Source of the DNA: Actinomadura rupiterrae
GTDB taxonomy: Bacteria; Actinomycetota; Actinomycetes; Streptosporangiales; Streptosporangiaceae
NCBI RefSeq assembly: GCF_024172125.1
Contig: NZ_JAMZEA010000001.1
Location: forward strand, 62,001 to 126,000
Length of the DNA stretch: 64,000 nucleotides
Reading direction: 5' to 3'
A program made the position numbers and the translations under genes. Under the pieces are notes generated by a model, which had not been told where the DNA came from, made no database searches, and worked only from the letters and a program-made list of their open reading frames with translations. Below, one piece after another: positions 27,786 to 37,334 of the stretch. Position 1 is the first letter of the stretch. Each line of letters starts with the position of its first letter.

Positions 27786-28451
27786 GTGATCGAGATCCGC
27801 GCGGTGACGAAGTCCTATGACGGCAGGCCCGCCCTGGACGACCTGACGCTGAGCGTGGCGGCGGGCGAGGCGCTGGCCGTGCTCGGCGCGTCCGGCAGCG
27901 GCAAGTCGACGCTGCTCAACCTGGTCGCGGGCCTGGACCGGCCGACCGGCGGCACGGTCACGGTCGCCGGGACGCGGGTGGACGACCTGTCCGAGACCGC
28001 GCTCGCGAGGTACCGCCGGGCCCGGGTCGGGATGGTCTTCCAGTTCTTCAACCTGCTGGACGACCTGACCGTCCTGGACAACGTGCTGCTGCCCGCCCAG
28101 CTCTCGCGCACCCCGCGCCGCGCGGCCCGCGACCGCGCCGAGGAGCTGCTCGGCAAGCTCGGCGTGCTCCGGCACGCGAGGGCGTTCCCCGGCCGGCTGT
28201 CGGGCGGCGAGCGGCAGCGCGTCGCGGTCGCCCGCGCGCTGATGAACCGGCCGCCGCTGCTGCTCGCGGACGAGCCGACCGGCGCGCTCGACACCGCGTC
28301 CGCCGCGGACGTCCGGGACCTGCTGGCCGAGCTGAACGCCGAGGGGCAGACGATGCTGCTGGTCACGCACGACACCGCGCTCGCCGCGGCGTGCGCGACC
28401 CGGACGATCGAGCTGGCCGACGGCCGCGTCACCCGGATGGTGACCCGGTGA
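27786..28451 (+). CDS. ABC transporter ATP-binding protein (LolD/MacB type)
   Basis: The 221-aa ATPase has Walker A GASGSGKST, the LolD-type FQFFNLLDDLTVLDN segment, signature LSGGERQR and Walker B LLLADEPTGALD. It powers the FtsX-type permease with which it overlaps (GTGA). The start is GTG at 27786 with GAGGAGAAA upstream. Such mechanotransmission pairs handle lipoproteins, peptides or cell-envelope antibiotics. Confidence 0.93.
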   Translation: MIEIRAVTKSYDGRPALDDLTLSVAAGEALAVLGASGSGKSTLLNLVAGLDRPTGGTVTVAGTRVDDLSETALARYRRARVGMVFQFFNLLDDLTVLDNVLLPAQLSRTPRRAARDRAEELLGKLGVLRHARAFPGRLSGGERQRVAVARALMNRPPLLLADEPTGALDTASAADVRDLLAELNAEGQTMLLVTHDTALAAACATRTIELADGRVTRMVTR

Positions 28452-30931
28452 GCGCGCTCGGCCGGATCGTCCGCTCGGGCGTCGCGCGCAAGCGGGTGCA
28501 GACGCTCGTGCTGACGCTGACGACGATGCTGGCGGTGACCGCGTCGGTGCTCGCGGCGGGGCTGGTCGTGGCGTCCCAAGGGCCGTTCGACCACGCCTTC
28601 GGACGGCAGCACGGCGCGCACCTCACCGCGCGGTTCGACGGGGGCCGCGCGACGCCGGAGCAGCTCGCCGCCACCGTCCACGCGCCCGGCGTGACGGCCG
28701 CCAGTGGCCCGTTCGCGGTGGTGACGCTGCGCCCGAGCTTCACGGTCGACGGCGACACCCCGTCCGCTCCCCCGATGACCATCGCCGGACGCGCCGACCC
28801 GCACGGCACCGTCGACTCGATGGACCTCCTCGAAGGCCGCTGGGCGACCGCCCGGGGCGAGATCGTGCTGGACGGCGACCACGGCGCGCCCGTCCCGATC
28901 GGCGAGAAGGTCACCTTCCCGGAGGCGCCCGGCCGCCCGACCCTGCGCGTGGTCGGACGCGCCCGCTCGATCGGCCGGAGCGCGGACGCATGGGTCGTCC
29001 CGGCGCAGGCCGCGGCGCTGACCACGCACCCCGAGTACGAGGTGCTCTACCGGTTCAAGGACGCGGCGACCGGCGCGCAGATCAAGGCCGACCGCGCCGC
29101 GATCGCCGCCGCCGCGCCGCGCGGCTCGCTGACCGGCGCGGGCTCCTACCTGGAGATCCGGCACGCCGCGCAGCGGGAGACCGCGACGTTCGTCCCGTTC
29201 ATCGTCGCGTTCGGGGTGCTGGCGCTCGCGATGTCGGTGCTGACGATCGGCGTGGTGGTGAACGCGGCCGTCGCCGCCGCGACGCACCGGATCGGCGTGC
29301 TGAAGTCGCTCGGCTTCACGCCGTCGCAGGTCGTGACCGGTTACGTCGGCAAGGCGCTGATCCCGGCCGCGATCGGGACGGCCCTGGGCGTCGTGTTCGG
29401 GAACGTGCTGGCCGTCCCGGCGATGAGCGAGCAGGGCCGGGCCTACCAGACCGGGTCCCGGTCGATCGCGCCGTGGATCGACGTCGCGGTGGCCGCTGCC
29501 GCGCTCGCCGCCGTCGCGTTCACCGCGCTGCTGCCCGCGCTCCGCGCCGGACGGCTGCGCGCGGCGGAGGCGATCGCGATCGGCCGTGCGCCGCGTCCTG
29601 GCCGGGGACGGGCCGTCCGGCGGCTGCTCGGCCGGCTGCCGCTGCCGCGCGCGCTGAGCCTCGGTCTCGCCGCTCCGTTCGCGCGTCCGGCCCGGTCAGT
29701 GGCGATGGGCCTGGCGCTGATGCTCGGCACGGCGGCCGTCGCGTTCGGGACCGGCCTCGCGCTGTCGCTCAACGCCATCCAGGACGGCCTGAACAAGGAC
29801 ACGCCCGGAACCGTCGTCGCGCACACCTTCGGACGCACCCAGTTCCAAGGCCCCCCACCCCAGAACAGCGGCCCGCAGAACGGCGCACCTCCCCAGAACG
29901 GTGCACCTCCGCAGAACGGCGGGCCGAACCCGCTGCCGAACGGCTCCCAGCCTCCGGGCGGGAGCGGGAGCGGGAGCGGGCGTGATCCGCGGCTGCCGCA
30001 GGCGGCGGACCCGGCGGCCGTCGCGCGGACGATCGCGGCGCAGGCGGGAACCCGGCGGTACTTCGGCATGTCCACCGCCGAGGTCGGCGTCGCCGGGCTG
30101 ACCAGGGCCGCCACCCTGATCGCCTACACCGGGGACGCGTCGTGGGGCTCGTTCCAGCTGGTCTCCGGGCGCTGGTTCAAGGGCGAGGGCGAGGCGGTCG
30201 CGCCGTCCGGGCTGCTCAAGGCGGCCGGGGCGCGGGTCGGCGACACGCTCACGCTCACCAACGCCGGGCGGACGGCCCGCGTCCGGATCGTCGGCGAGGT
30301 CCTGCTGCTGCGCGAGGACGGCATGGACGTCCTGACCGACACGGCGTCCCTCACACCGCTCCGGATGAACCTCGACCCGGGGATGACCGAGTTCGAGATC
30401 GACCTCAAGGACGGCACCGACGCGCACGCCTACGCGACCGCGCTGGACGGCGCGCTGCAGAAGATCGGCGCCTCCGCGGAGCGGACGAACCGGCAGCTGA
30501 GCGCCACGGTCATCGCCATGGACGGCCTCGCCGGCATGCTCACCGCGCTGCTCGTCGCGGTCGCGGGGCTCGGCGTGCTCAACACGGTCGTGCTGGACAC
30601 CCGCGAGCGGGTGCACGACCTCGGCGTCCTCAAGGCGCTCGGGATGGCGCCGCGGCAGGTCGTCTCCATGATCATCACGACGGTCGGGCTGGTCGGGCTG
30701 TGCTTCGCGGCGGCCGGCATCCCGCTCGGCATCGCGATCCACGCGGCCGTCCTGCCGCTGATGGGCAAGGCCGCCGGGACCGGCATCCCGGAGGCCGACC
30801 TGGCCGTCTACCACGTGCCGCAGCTGGCCGTCCTGCTGCTCGGCGGCGTGCTGATCGCGGTGGCGGGCGCCCTGCTCCCCGCCGGCTGGGCCGCCAGGAC
30901 CCGCACCTCCACCGCCCTCCGCACCGAATGA
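28448..30931 (+). CDS. FtsX/MacB-like ABC permease with large extracytoplasmic domains
   Basis: The 827-aa protein has one N-terminal membrane helix, a periplasmic-type domain, three helices with an FtsX core (VVNAAVAAATHRIGVLKSLGFTPSQV), then a duplicated half with a second external domain and the ending VVLDTRERVHDLGVLKALGMAPRQV. The second external domain begins with a Pro/Gln/Asn/Gly repeat linker (APPQNG units, nt 29855-29975). It forms an exporter or signalling transporter with the preceding ATPase and is likely under control of the divergent two-component system. Confidence 0.9.
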   Translation: MSALGRIVRSGVARKRVQTLVLTLTTMLAVTASVLAAGLVVASQGPFDHAFGRQHGAHLTARFDGGRATPEQLAATVHAPGVTAASGPFAVVTLRPSFTVDGDTPSAPPMTIAGRADPHGTVDSMDLLEGRWATARGEIVLDGDHGAPVPIGEKVTFPEAPGRPTLRVVGRARSIGRSADAWVVPAQAAALTTHPEYEVLYRFKDAATGAQIKADRAAIAAAAPRGSLTGAGSYLEIRHAAQRETATFVPFIVAFGVLALAMSVLTIGVVVNAAVAAATHRIGVLKSLGFTPSQVVTGYVGKALIPAAIGTALGVVFGNVLAVPAMSEQGRAYQTGSRSIAPWIDVAVAAAALAAVAFTALLPALRAGRLRAAEAIAIGRAPRPGRGRAVRRLLGRLPLPRALSLGLAAPFARPARSVAMGLALMLGTAAVAFGTGLALSLNAIQDGLNKDTPGTVVAHTFGRTQFQGPPPQNSGPQNGAPPQNGAPPQNGGPNPLPNGSQPPGGSGSGSGRDPRLPQAADPAAVARTIAAQAGTRRYFGMSTAEVGVAGLTRAATLIAYTGDASWGSFQLVSGRWFKGEGEAVAPSGLLKAAGARVGDTLTLTNAGRTARVRIVGEVLLLREDGMDVLTDTASLTPLRMNLDPGMTEFEIDLKDGTDAHAYATALDGALQKIGASAERTNRQLSATVIAMDGLAGMLTALLVAVAGLGVLNTVVLDTRERVHDLGVLKALGMAPRQVVSMIITTVGLVGLCFAAAGIPLGIAIHAAVLPLMGKAAGTGIPEADLAVYHVPQLAVLLLGGVLIAVAGALLPAGWAARTRTSTALRTE

Positions 30932-30947
30932 ACCGGACGCGGGCGGA

Positions 30948-31178
30948 TCAGGGCCAGCGGTAGGGAGTGTCGGCGGGCGGGATGTGGTGGGGCAGGTAGC
31001 ACATGGTGGTCACGTGCTCGTCCTTGCAGGTCAGGCAGAGGTAGGTGCGGTGGCCGCGCAGCCCCCGCCCGCGCTCCAGGACCGGCGGGCACCCGCACGG
31101 GGACCAGCCGACGATCACGCGGCCGGGCCCCAGGCGGTGCCCGCGCGGGCACAGGAACGGCACGTGCTCGGTCGTCAC
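30948..31178 (-). CDS. Small Cys-rich (zinc-ribbon-like) protein
   Basis: The 76-aa protein from the GTG at 31178 holds CPRGH, CGC and CLTC...C clusters plus His pairs (LPHH), suggesting one or two structural zinc sites. No family is recognised. It ends 16 bp from the convergent FtsX gene. The frame stays open upstream into a repeat array, but codon content changes there, so the GTG is preferred. Confidence 0.6.
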   Translation of the reverse strand: MTTEHVPFLCPRGHRLGPGRVIVGWSPCGCPPVLERGRGLRGHRTYLCLTCKDEHVTTMCYLPHHIPPADTPYRWP

Positions 31179-31206
31179 ACCGAACACTCTAGTCGAACAT
31201 ACGATC

Positions 31207-31330
31207 GAACATGAGCGGCGGGCCCGTTCCGGCCGACCACCCCGCGCACATGAGCGGCGGATCCGCTCCGGCCAACCATCCGGGCACGCAAGCGGCGGGC
31301 CCGTTCCGGCCATCCGGAACGGGCCCGCCG
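31207..31330. repeat. 39-bp tandem repeat, three copies
   Basis: Units beginning ATGAGCGGCGGGCCCGTTCC recur at 31210, 31249 and 31288 (39-bp period). The last copy is followed by its own inverted copy, giving the perfect hairpin at 31291-31332. The array lies between two minus-strand genes. Confidence 0.85.
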
Positions 31331-31332
31331 CT
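31291..31332 (-). terminator. Perfect 19-bp terminator-like hairpin
   Basis: The arm AGCGGCGGGCCCGTTCCGG is followed by CCAT and its exact complement. It starts 15 bp after the stop of the isomerase gene on the minus strand and should end its transcript. Confidence 0.85.
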
Positions 31333-31346
31333 CGATCGGTCGCGCG

Positions 31347-31925
31347 TCAGCGCTTCCACGCCGGGTCGCGGCCGGACAGCGCGAGGGCGCGGTCGAAGAC
31401 CGGCGCGGACGCGTCGATCTCGACCGGGTCGGCGAACCCGTCGTACTTGCGGTAGATCTCGGCGTTCTCCTCCACCACCGAGAGCACGAACGCGGCGGCC
31501 TCCGGGGAGACCTCGAACCGCTGGCCGGTGGACGCCGCGACGTCCCACCCGTGCACGGCCATCTCCTTGATCACCATGCCCGCGATGGACGCCGCCGGGA
31601 CGGACATCTCGCCGAGGTCGATGTCCCCTTCCCAGACCGCCGGGTCGGCCCAGGCGGCCACCGCCCGGTCGAGCTGCGCGGCGTAGGACTCGGCCCAGTC
31701 CGCCTCGGCGGTGAAGTCGCGGTTCACCAGCTCGTCCGGCAGGGCCTCGCGGCGCGCGCGGTGCTCCAGGCCGTGCGAGGTGTAGAGGACCCAGTGGTTC
31801 ACCAGCGTGCGCAGGTCGAAGTCGGCGCAGGTGGTCGGGTCGTCCCAGCGGTCCGCCGGGACGTTCCGGGCGACGCGCGCCGCCTCGGCGGCGCATTCCT
31901 TCATGTGGCTGTGCAGGTCCTTCAT
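31347..31925 (-). CDS. DinB-fold, mycothiol-dependent maleylpyruvate isomerase-like protein (TIGR03086 type)
   Basis: The 192-aa helical protein has ADFDLRTLVNHWVLYTSHGLEHRA near the start (metal-binding His) and MVIKEMAVHGWDVA (second His) at about 130, the pattern of the mycothiol maleylpyruvate isomerase N-terminal family and TIGR03086. These are metal-dependent thiol-transferase-like enzymes. The start ATG at 31925 is 65 bp from the divergent AraC regulator, which is therefore its likely controller. Confidence 0.8.
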   Translation of the reverse strand: MKDLHSHMKECAAEAARVARNVPADRWDDPTTCADFDLRTLVNHWVLYTSHGLEHRARREALPDELVNRDFTAEADWAESYAAQLDRAVAAWADPAVWEGDIDLGEMSVPAASIAGMVIKEMAVHGWDVAASTGQRFEVSPEAAAFVLSVVEENAEIYRKYDGFADPVEIDASAPVFDRALALSGRDPAWKR

Positions 31926-31990
31926 GCCGTCCAGGCTACGGGCCCGCGACCTCCCGGTTCTTGGAGATTTGCGCCAGATACGCTGGTCAG

Positions 31991-32779
31991 GTGGTGGAGA
32001 ACGTGGCACGCGGCGTCCTGTACCCCGGGCGGCACGTGCAGGTCGTCGAGACCGCGCGGCATGACCCGGCCCCGGACGCCGCCCGGTTCGTCGAGCTGTA
32101 CTGGCACGTGCGGTGGCGGGTGGACGCGCCGCACGACAGCAAGGTCCTGTCGTACCCGAGCGTCCACCTGGTGTTCGAGGAGCCGGAGCCGAAGATCTAC
32201 GGGGTGGTGCGCGACCTGTTCGTCCGGCGGCTCGAAGGCGAGGGCCAGGTGCTCGGCGTGAAGTTCCACCCGGGCGCCTTCCGGCCGTTCGCGGACGGCC
32301 CGGTGAGCGCGTTCACCGACCGGATCGTCCCGGCCGCCGAGGTCTTCGGGCCGGAGGTCGCGGAGGCCGGACGGGCGATCATGGCGAAACGCGACACCGC
32401 CGACCTCGCCGGGCTCGCCGAGGAGTTCGTCCGCGCGCGCCTGCCCGAGCCCGACCCGGTCGCCGAGGACGTCGCGGGGATGGTCGAGCGGATCAGCGCG
32501 CGCCCGGACCTGTTCCGCGTCGACCAGGCCGCCGAGGCCCTGCACGTCTCCACCCGCACGCTCCAGCGGCTGTTCGCCGAGTACGTCGGCGTGAGTCCCA
32601 AATGGGTGATGCGCCGGGCCCGCCTCCAGGAGGCCGCGACCCGCGCGGACGCGGGCGACGCCGTCGACTGGGCCGCGCTCGCCCGCGACCTCGGCTACTT
32701 CGACCAGGCCCACCTCGTCCGCGACTTCACCGCCACGGTAGGTGTCCCCCCAGCCCGCTACGCCCGCAGTACTGATTGA
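31991..32779 (+). CDS. AraC-family transcriptional regulator with DUF6597-type sensor domain
   Basis: The 262-aa protein has an N-terminal half (PSVHLVFEEPEPKIYGV, GVKFHPGAFRPF) typical of the DUF6597 sensor and a C-terminal AraC DNA-binding region with two helix-turn-helices (VDQAAEALHVSTRTLQRLFAEYVGVSPKWVMRRARL and ARDLGYFDQAHLVRDFTATVGVPPARY). Start GTG codons at 31991, 31994 and 32003 are all possible. It is divergent from the isomerase gene and ends inside the dispersed repeat. Confidence 0.9.
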   Translation: MVENVARGVLYPGRHVQVVETARHDPAPDAARFVELYWHVRWRVDAPHDSKVLSYPSVHLVFEEPEPKIYGVVRDLFVRRLEGEGQVLGVKFHPGAFRPFADGPVSAFTDRIVPAAEVFGPEVAEAGRAIMAKRDTADLAGLAEEFVRARLPEPDPVAEDVAGMVERISARPDLFRVDQAAEALHVSTRTLQRLFAEYVGVSPKWVMRRARLQEAATRADAGDAVDWAALARDLGYFDQAHLVRDFTATVGVPPARYARSTD

Positions 32780-32972
32780 GACGTGCTTATTGAGCTTCCG
32801 GGCCGCGCCCCTCGCCTAGCGGCAGTGCTTATTTGAGCTTCCGGCTCCGCGCCCCTCGCCTAGCGGCTCGGGGCGCGGCCCGGAAGCTCGTGCGAACGCG
32901 GCATCGCTTCGCGATCAACCGCGCGGGACTCGCCTTCGGCTTCGTCCCGCACGCTTGGTAACGCGTTCGCGC
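32775..32972. repeat. Dispersed repeat element, copy 2
   Basis: This copy directly follows the AraC stop, as copy 1 follows cvnE. It contains a partial extra unit (32780-32826) before the full one, and a hairpin at 32835-32889 closed by a perfect 10-bp stem (GAGCTTCCGG / CCGGAAGCTC) with internal complementarity GCGCCCC / GGGGCGC. A second small inverted repeat (GCGGGAC / GTCCCGC) lies at 32922-32950. Confidence 0.75.
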
Positions 32973-33007
32973 CGGTTCAGGTCGCGGGGGGCGGCGGTCG
33001 CGGGGGA

Positions 33008-33063
33008 CAGTGGTCTCGGGTCAGTGGTCTCGGGTCAGTGGTCTCGGGTCAGTGGTCTCGGGT
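33008..33063. repeat. 14-bp tandem repeat containing the stop of the polyprenyl synthase gene
   Basis: On the minus strand the unit CCCGAGACCACTGA occurs four times in a row (the last with TGT). The first copy is the end of the coding sequence (Arg-Asp-His-stop), so the 3' end of the gene has been tandemly copied into the flank. Confidence 0.9.
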
Positions 33064-34212
33064 GGTTACTAGGGCGGCGAGTTCTCGGAGGCGGACGGCG
33101 GCGGAGTCGGTGGGGGTGGCGGCGTCGAGTTCGGTGAGCGCCTCGGTGAGCAGCTCGTCGGCGCGGCGGCGGGCCCAGTCGCGTCCGCCGGCGGCCTCGA
33201 CCAGCGCGGCGGCGCGGGCGCGCTCGTCGTCGCCGAGCGGACGGTCCTGGTAGTACAGGGCGGCCAGCTCGTCCGCGGCCTTGGTGCCGGAGGTGAGGGC
33301 CGCGACGACCGGCAGGGACTTCTTGCGGCTGCGCAGGTCGGAGTGCGCGGCCTTGCCGGTGGCGGACGGGTCGCCCCAGATGCCGAGCAGGTCGTCCACG
33401 AGCTGGAAGGCCAGCCCGAGCCGGTGCCCGAACGCGGTGAGCCGCGCCGCCTGCTCCGCCGAGCCGCCGCCGGCGGACGCGCCGAGCCCGCAGGACGCCC
33501 CGATCAGCGCGCCGGTCTTCCGCTCGGCCATCCGGACGCATTCGGGCAGGCCGACGTCGGTGCGGCGCTCGAACGCCACGTCGCTGGCCTGGCCCTCGAC
33601 CAGGTCCAGCACCGCCCGGGACAGCACCCGGACCGCGTCCGGGGACGCGGCGAGCAGCTCCTGCGCGCGGGCGAGCAGCGCGTCCCCGGCGAGGATCGCC
33701 GCGCCCGCGCCGAACACGTTCCACGCGGTCGGCCGGTGCCGCCGGGTGAGGTCGCCGTCCATCACGTCGTCGTGCAGCAGCGAGAAGTTGTGCACGAGCT
33801 CGACCGCGACGGCGGCGGGCAGCGCGGCGCGCGCCGTGCCGCCCACCGCCTCCGCGCACAGCAGGACCAGCGCCGGGCGCAGCACCTTGCCGCCGTCGGC
33901 GCGGGCCGGACGGCCCCGGGCGTCCTCCCATCCGAAGTGGTAGGCCGAGATGCGGGCCATCGAGTCCGGCATGGCCGCGACGGCGGCGCGCAGCTCGGGC
34001 TCGATCAGGTCCCGCGCCCACGAGAGCGTCTCGGCCCCCGCGGGCGGTGCCGCCGCGCGGCCGCCCCCGGGCCCGCGCGCCCGCCGCGGGGCGGGCGGCT
34101 GGGCGGAACTCGGTTTCGCGGCGGCCTGCATGGTCGCTGCGGCGCGGGTCGGCGCGGGGCGTCGGCGGGGCACGGCGGCCTCCCTGGTGTGGATGCGAGG
34201 AACGGGGGTCAT
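33049..34212 (-). CDS. Polyprenyl diphosphate synthase, predicted family 2 encapsulin cargo
   Basis: The 387-aa protein has an N-terminal 60-residue Pro/Ala/Arg-rich disordered segment, as in the cargo-loading domains of family 2 encapsulin cargos. The trans-prenyltransferase fold follows: first Asp-rich motif [10 protein letters not shown] (about 145), VEGQASD, and second motif [12 protein letters not shown] (about 290). It condenses isopentenyl diphosphate onto an allylic diphosphate. Its ATG overlaps the stop of the second shell gene (ATGA), so cargo and shell are translated together. Chain length is not predictable by eye. Confidence 0.9.
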   Translation of the reverse strand: MTPVPRIHTREAAVPRRRPAPTRAAATMQAAAKPSSAQPPAPRRARGPGGGRAAAPPAGAETLSWARDLIEPELRAAVAAMPDSMARISAYHFGWEDARGRPARADGGKVLRPALVLLCAEAVGGTARAALPAAVAVELVHNFSLLHDDVMDGDLTRRHRPTAWNVFGAGAAILAGDALLARAQELLAASPDAVRVLSRAVLDLVEGQASDVAFERRTDVGLPECVRMAERKTGALIGASCGLGASAGGGSAEQAARLTAFGHRLGLAFQLVDDLLGIWGDPSATGKAAHSDLRSRKKSLPVVAALTSGTKAADELAALYYQDRPLGDDERARAAALVEAAGGRDWARRRADELLTEALTELDAATPTDSAAVRLRELAALVTTRDH

Positions 34213-35594
34213 CTGCTGACTTCGACGTTCTCCAGCACTCCGAGCGCGTCCGGGACCAGGACGGCGGCGGAGAAGTAGGCGGACACGAGGTAGGACGAGA
34301 CGGCGCGCTCGTCGATCCCGGTGAAGCGCGCCGACATGCTGGGCTGGATCTCGTCCGGGATGCCGGTGCGGTGCAGCCCGATGACGCCCTGGTCGTCCTC
34401 GCCGATCCGCATCGCCAGCACCGAGCTGGTGCCGCGGTCGGTGACCCGGATCTTGTCGCAGGGGAAGATCGGGACGCCGCGCCAGGCGGTCACCCGGCGG
34501 CCGAACCGCTCGACCACGCCGGGGTAGACGCCCTGCCGCGTGCACTCGCGCCCGAACGCGGCGATCGTGCGCGGGTGCGCGAGGTAGAACTTGGTGCCCC
34601 GGCGGCGGCTGAGCAGGTCGTCCATCGCCTCGGGGGTGGGCGGGCCGGAGCGGGACTGGATCCGCTGCTTCAGGTCGGCGTTGTTGAGCAGCCCGAAGTC
34701 GCGGTTGTTGACCAGCTCGTCCTCCTGCTTCTCGCGCAGCGCCTCGGCGGTCAGCCGGAGCTGCTGCTCCAGCTGGTCCATCGGGTGGCTGTACAGGTCG
34801 GTGACGCGGGTGTGCACGCGCAGCAGCGTCTGCGCGACGCTCAGCTGGTACTCGCGCGGGGACGGGTCGTAGTCGGCGAACGTGCCGGCCAGGGCGACCT
34901 CGCCCTCGTGCCCGGACGCGAGCGCGATCTCGGCCTCGCCCTTGGCGTTGGTCGCGGGCGCGGGCGCGTCCGCGACCGACGCGATGTGCTCGCGCAGCTC
35001 CGGGTAGCGGCCCAGCAGCTCGCCGATCTGCTCGTTCGGCAGCACCAGCACGGTCGTCGGGGTGACCGCGCGGTAGGCGTGCTCCCAGGTGCCGGGCGCC
35101 GGCAGCAGCGCGGCGTCGCCGAAGTACCGGCCGTCGGCGAGGACGTCCAGCACGATGTCCGCGCCGTACTCGCCGCGGCCGACCTTCTCCACCTTGCCGT
35201 GCGCGAGCAGGACGACCCGGTCGACCGGCCCGCCGGGCTCGACGATCACCTCGCCGGGCGCGTACTCGCGCTGCTCGAACCGGCCCGCCGCATCCGCCAG
35301 CAGCGCCTCGTCGGAGACGCCCGCCAGCTGCGGCAGCTCGCCGAGCTCGGCCGGGATCACGGCGATGTCGGCGCCGGTGTTGACGAACTCCACGACCCCG
35401 TCGCCGACGGTGTGCGCGAGGCGGCGGTTCACCCGGTAGGTGCCGCCCTTGACCTCCACCCAGGGCAGCAGCCGCAGCAGGTAGCGCGGCGTGATGCCCT
35501 GCATCATCGGGACGGACTTGGTCGTCGTCGCCAGGTTCCGCGCGGCCCTGGTCGACAGGCTCAGCTGGTGCTCCCCGTTGGACGCGGTGGTCAC
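34209..35594 (-). CDS. Family 2B encapsulin shell protein, second copy
   Basis: The 461-aa protein opens with a segment shared with its neighbour ([17 protein letters not shown]), has a cyclic-nucleotide-binding-like domain at about 95-210 ([44 protein letters not shown]), and then the HK97-type shell region ([58 protein letters not shown]). Family 2B encapsulins assemble into compartments around a terpenoid enzyme. Start GTG at 35594 overlaps the first shell gene by GTGA. The two paralogs may co-assemble. Confidence 0.92.
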   Translation of the reverse strand: MTTASNGEHQLSLSTRAARNLATTTKSVPMMQGITPRYLLRLLPWVEVKGGTYRVNRRLAHTVGDGVVEFVNTGADIAVIPAELGELPQLAGVSDEALLADAAGRFEQREYAPGEVIVEPGGPVDRVVLLAHGKVEKVGRGEYGADIVLDVLADGRYFGDAALLPAPGTWEHAYRAVTPTTVLVLPNEQIGELLGRYPELREHIASVADAPAPATNAKGEAEIALASGHEGEVALAGTFADYDPSPREYQLSVAQTLLRVHTRVTDLYSHPMDQLEQQLRLTAEALREKQEDELVNNRDFGLLNNADLKQRIQSRSGPPTPEAMDDLLSRRRGTKFYLAHPRTIAAFGRECTRQGVYPGVVERFGRRVTAWRGVPIFPCDKIRVTDRGTSSVLAMRIGEDDQGVIGLHRTGIPDEIQPSMSARFTGIDERAVSSYLVSAYFSAAVLVPDALGVLENVEVSR

Positions 35595-36988
35595 TGGGCC
35601 ACCCCGATCTCCACGCTCTCCAGCACGGCGAGCGCGTCCGGCACCAGCACGGCGGCGGAGTAGTAGGCGGAGACGAGGTAGGACATGATCGCCTTCTCGT
35701 CGATGTTCATGAACCGCGCGACCAGGCCGGGCTGGACCTCGTCCTTGAGGCCGGTGCGGTGCAGGCCGATCACGCCCTGCGCCTCCTCGCCGGTCCGCAT
35801 CAGCATGATCGAGCTGGTCCGGGTCTCGCTGACCGGGATCTTGTTGCACGGGAAGATCGGCACGCCGCGCCAGGCCGGGATGTGGTGGCCCTGCACCTCG
35901 ACCGGCTCGGGGTAGACGCCCTGCCGGCTGCACTCGCGGCCGAACGCGGCGATCGCGCGCGGGTGCGCGAGGAAGAACGCCGGCTCCTTCCAGACCAGGG
36001 TGAGCAGCTCGTCCATGTCGTCCGGGGTGGGCGGGCCGCTGCGGGTGTGCACGCGCTGCCGGAGGTCGGCGTTGGCCAGCAGGCCGAAGTCGCGGTTGTT
36101 GACCAGCTCGTGCTCCTGCCGCTCGCGCAGCGCCTCGGTGGTCAGCCGCAACTGCTGCTGCACCTGGTCCATCGGGTCGTTGAACAGGTCGGCGACCCGG
36201 GTGTGCACCCGCAGGACGGTCTGCGCGACGCTCAGCTCGTACTCGCGCGGCTCGGGCTCGTAGTCGACGAACGTGCCGGGCAGGGCCGGCTCGCCCTCGT
36301 GCCCGGCGACCATCGCGATCTCGGCCTCGCCCTCCTCGCTGGCGGCCTTGGGCGGCGCGTCGCGGAACGCCGCGACGTGCGCGCGCAGCTCGTCCGAGCG
36401 GTCGGCAAGCTCCTGGAACCGCGCCACGCTCAAGGTCAGCACCGTCGCGGCGGTCACCGCCCGGACGGTGTAGGGCCAGTCGTGCGCGTCCGCGTGCAGC
36501 GCGTCGTGCCCGAAGAAGTCGCCGTCGGCCAGGACGCCCTGTACGGCCTCCCCGCCGTACTCGCCGCGGCCGACCTTGGCGAGCTTGCCGTGCGCGATCA
36601 GCACGACGGTGTCGGCGGGGCGGCCCTCGGCGGCCACGACCTCGCCGGGCTCGTACTCGTGCTGCTCGAACCGGCCCGCGAGGTCGCCGAGGACCTCCTC
36701 GTCCTCGTAGCCGCGCAGCACCGGGAGCTCGCCGAGTTCGAGCGGGATGGGCCGGACGTCGGCCCCCGTCTGCACGAACTCGATCCGGCCGTCCCCGACC
36801 GTGTAGGCGAGCCGCCGGTTGACCCGGTACGCGCCGCCCGAGCACTGCACCCACGGGAGCAGCTTGAGCAGCCAGCGCGAGGAGATCCCCTGCATCTGCG
36901 GGACGGACTTGGTCGTCGTCGCGAGGTTGCGCGCCGCCGCCGTACCCAGACTCTGCTGTTGCTGTTGGTCGGTCTGCTGTTCGGTCAC
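35591..36988 (-). CDS. Family 2B encapsulin shell protein, first copy
   Basis: The 465-aa paralog starts with a Gln-rich tract (DQQQQQ) and then [17 protein letters not shown]. It carries the same cNMP-binding-like insert ([45 protein letters not shown]) and HK97-type shell core ([54 protein letters not shown]). It leads the operon shell1-shell2-prenyl synthase. GTG at 36988, 36997 and 37000 are all in frame; I chose the one that aligns with the paralog's start. The insert suggests control by a ligand, but whether it still binds a nucleotide is unknown. Confidence 0.9.
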   Translation of the reverse strand: MTEQQTDQQQQQSLGTAAARNLATTTKSVPQMQGISSRWLLKLLPWVQCSGGAYRVNRRLAYTVGDGRIEFVQTGADVRPIPLELGELPVLRGYEDEEVLGDLAGRFEQHEYEPGEVVAAEGRPADTVVLIAHGKLAKVGRGEYGGEAVQGVLADGDFFGHDALHADAHDWPYTVRAVTAATVLTLSVARFQELADRSDELRAHVAAFRDAPPKAASEEGEAEIAMVAGHEGEPALPGTFVDYEPEPREYELSVAQTVLRVHTRVADLFNDPMDQVQQQLRLTTEALRERQEHELVNNRDFGLLANADLRQRVHTRSGPPTPDDMDELLTLVWKEPAFFLAHPRAIAAFGRECSRQGVYPEPVEVQGHHIPAWRGVPIFPCNKIPVSETRTSSIMLMRTGEEAQGVIGLHRTGLKDEVQPGLVARFMNIDEKAIMSYLVSAYYSAAVLVPDALAVLESVEIGVAQ

Positions 36989-37334
36989 GCTGGACACCAC
37001 CGTTCCGGTTCGTGGTCGGCTGCCGAGGGGCGCGGACTGGCGCGCGGCCACCTTGACCGAGGTTTTGCCGGTCGTTGGACCGCGTGCAGCTGTGACATTA
37101 CCCAGCGTAATCATGCTGACACAACGGAAGTGTTTTCTCACCTTCCGTCACACAAACGAATGCCCCAAGGTGACCCTTGCCCGGCCGCCCCGGGGCCGCC
37201 CGGCAAAGCGGATGCCAAAGCACCAGCGCATCCGTCCGGAAAGGCGGGCGCCCGCGCGGAAACGATCACAGGGGGTCGTTCCGGCGCGGGCGGGAGCGGG
37301 GCGTACGAACCCTCACGGGAGGGACAGGTTTGGC
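36989..37334 (-). promoter_or_regulatory. Upstream region of the encapsulin operon with an inverted repeat
   Basis: This 346-bp gene-free stretch holds a notably AT-rich core (37080-37165). An inverted repeat ACGGAAGTG - TTTTCT - CACCTTCCGT lies at 37124-37148, about 135 bp before the shell start, with the tract CAACGAATG-like AT-rich sequence on each side. It has the look of an operator at a promoter. No known regulator site is recognised. A second notable base pattern is not seen in 37170-37334. Confidence 0.4.
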
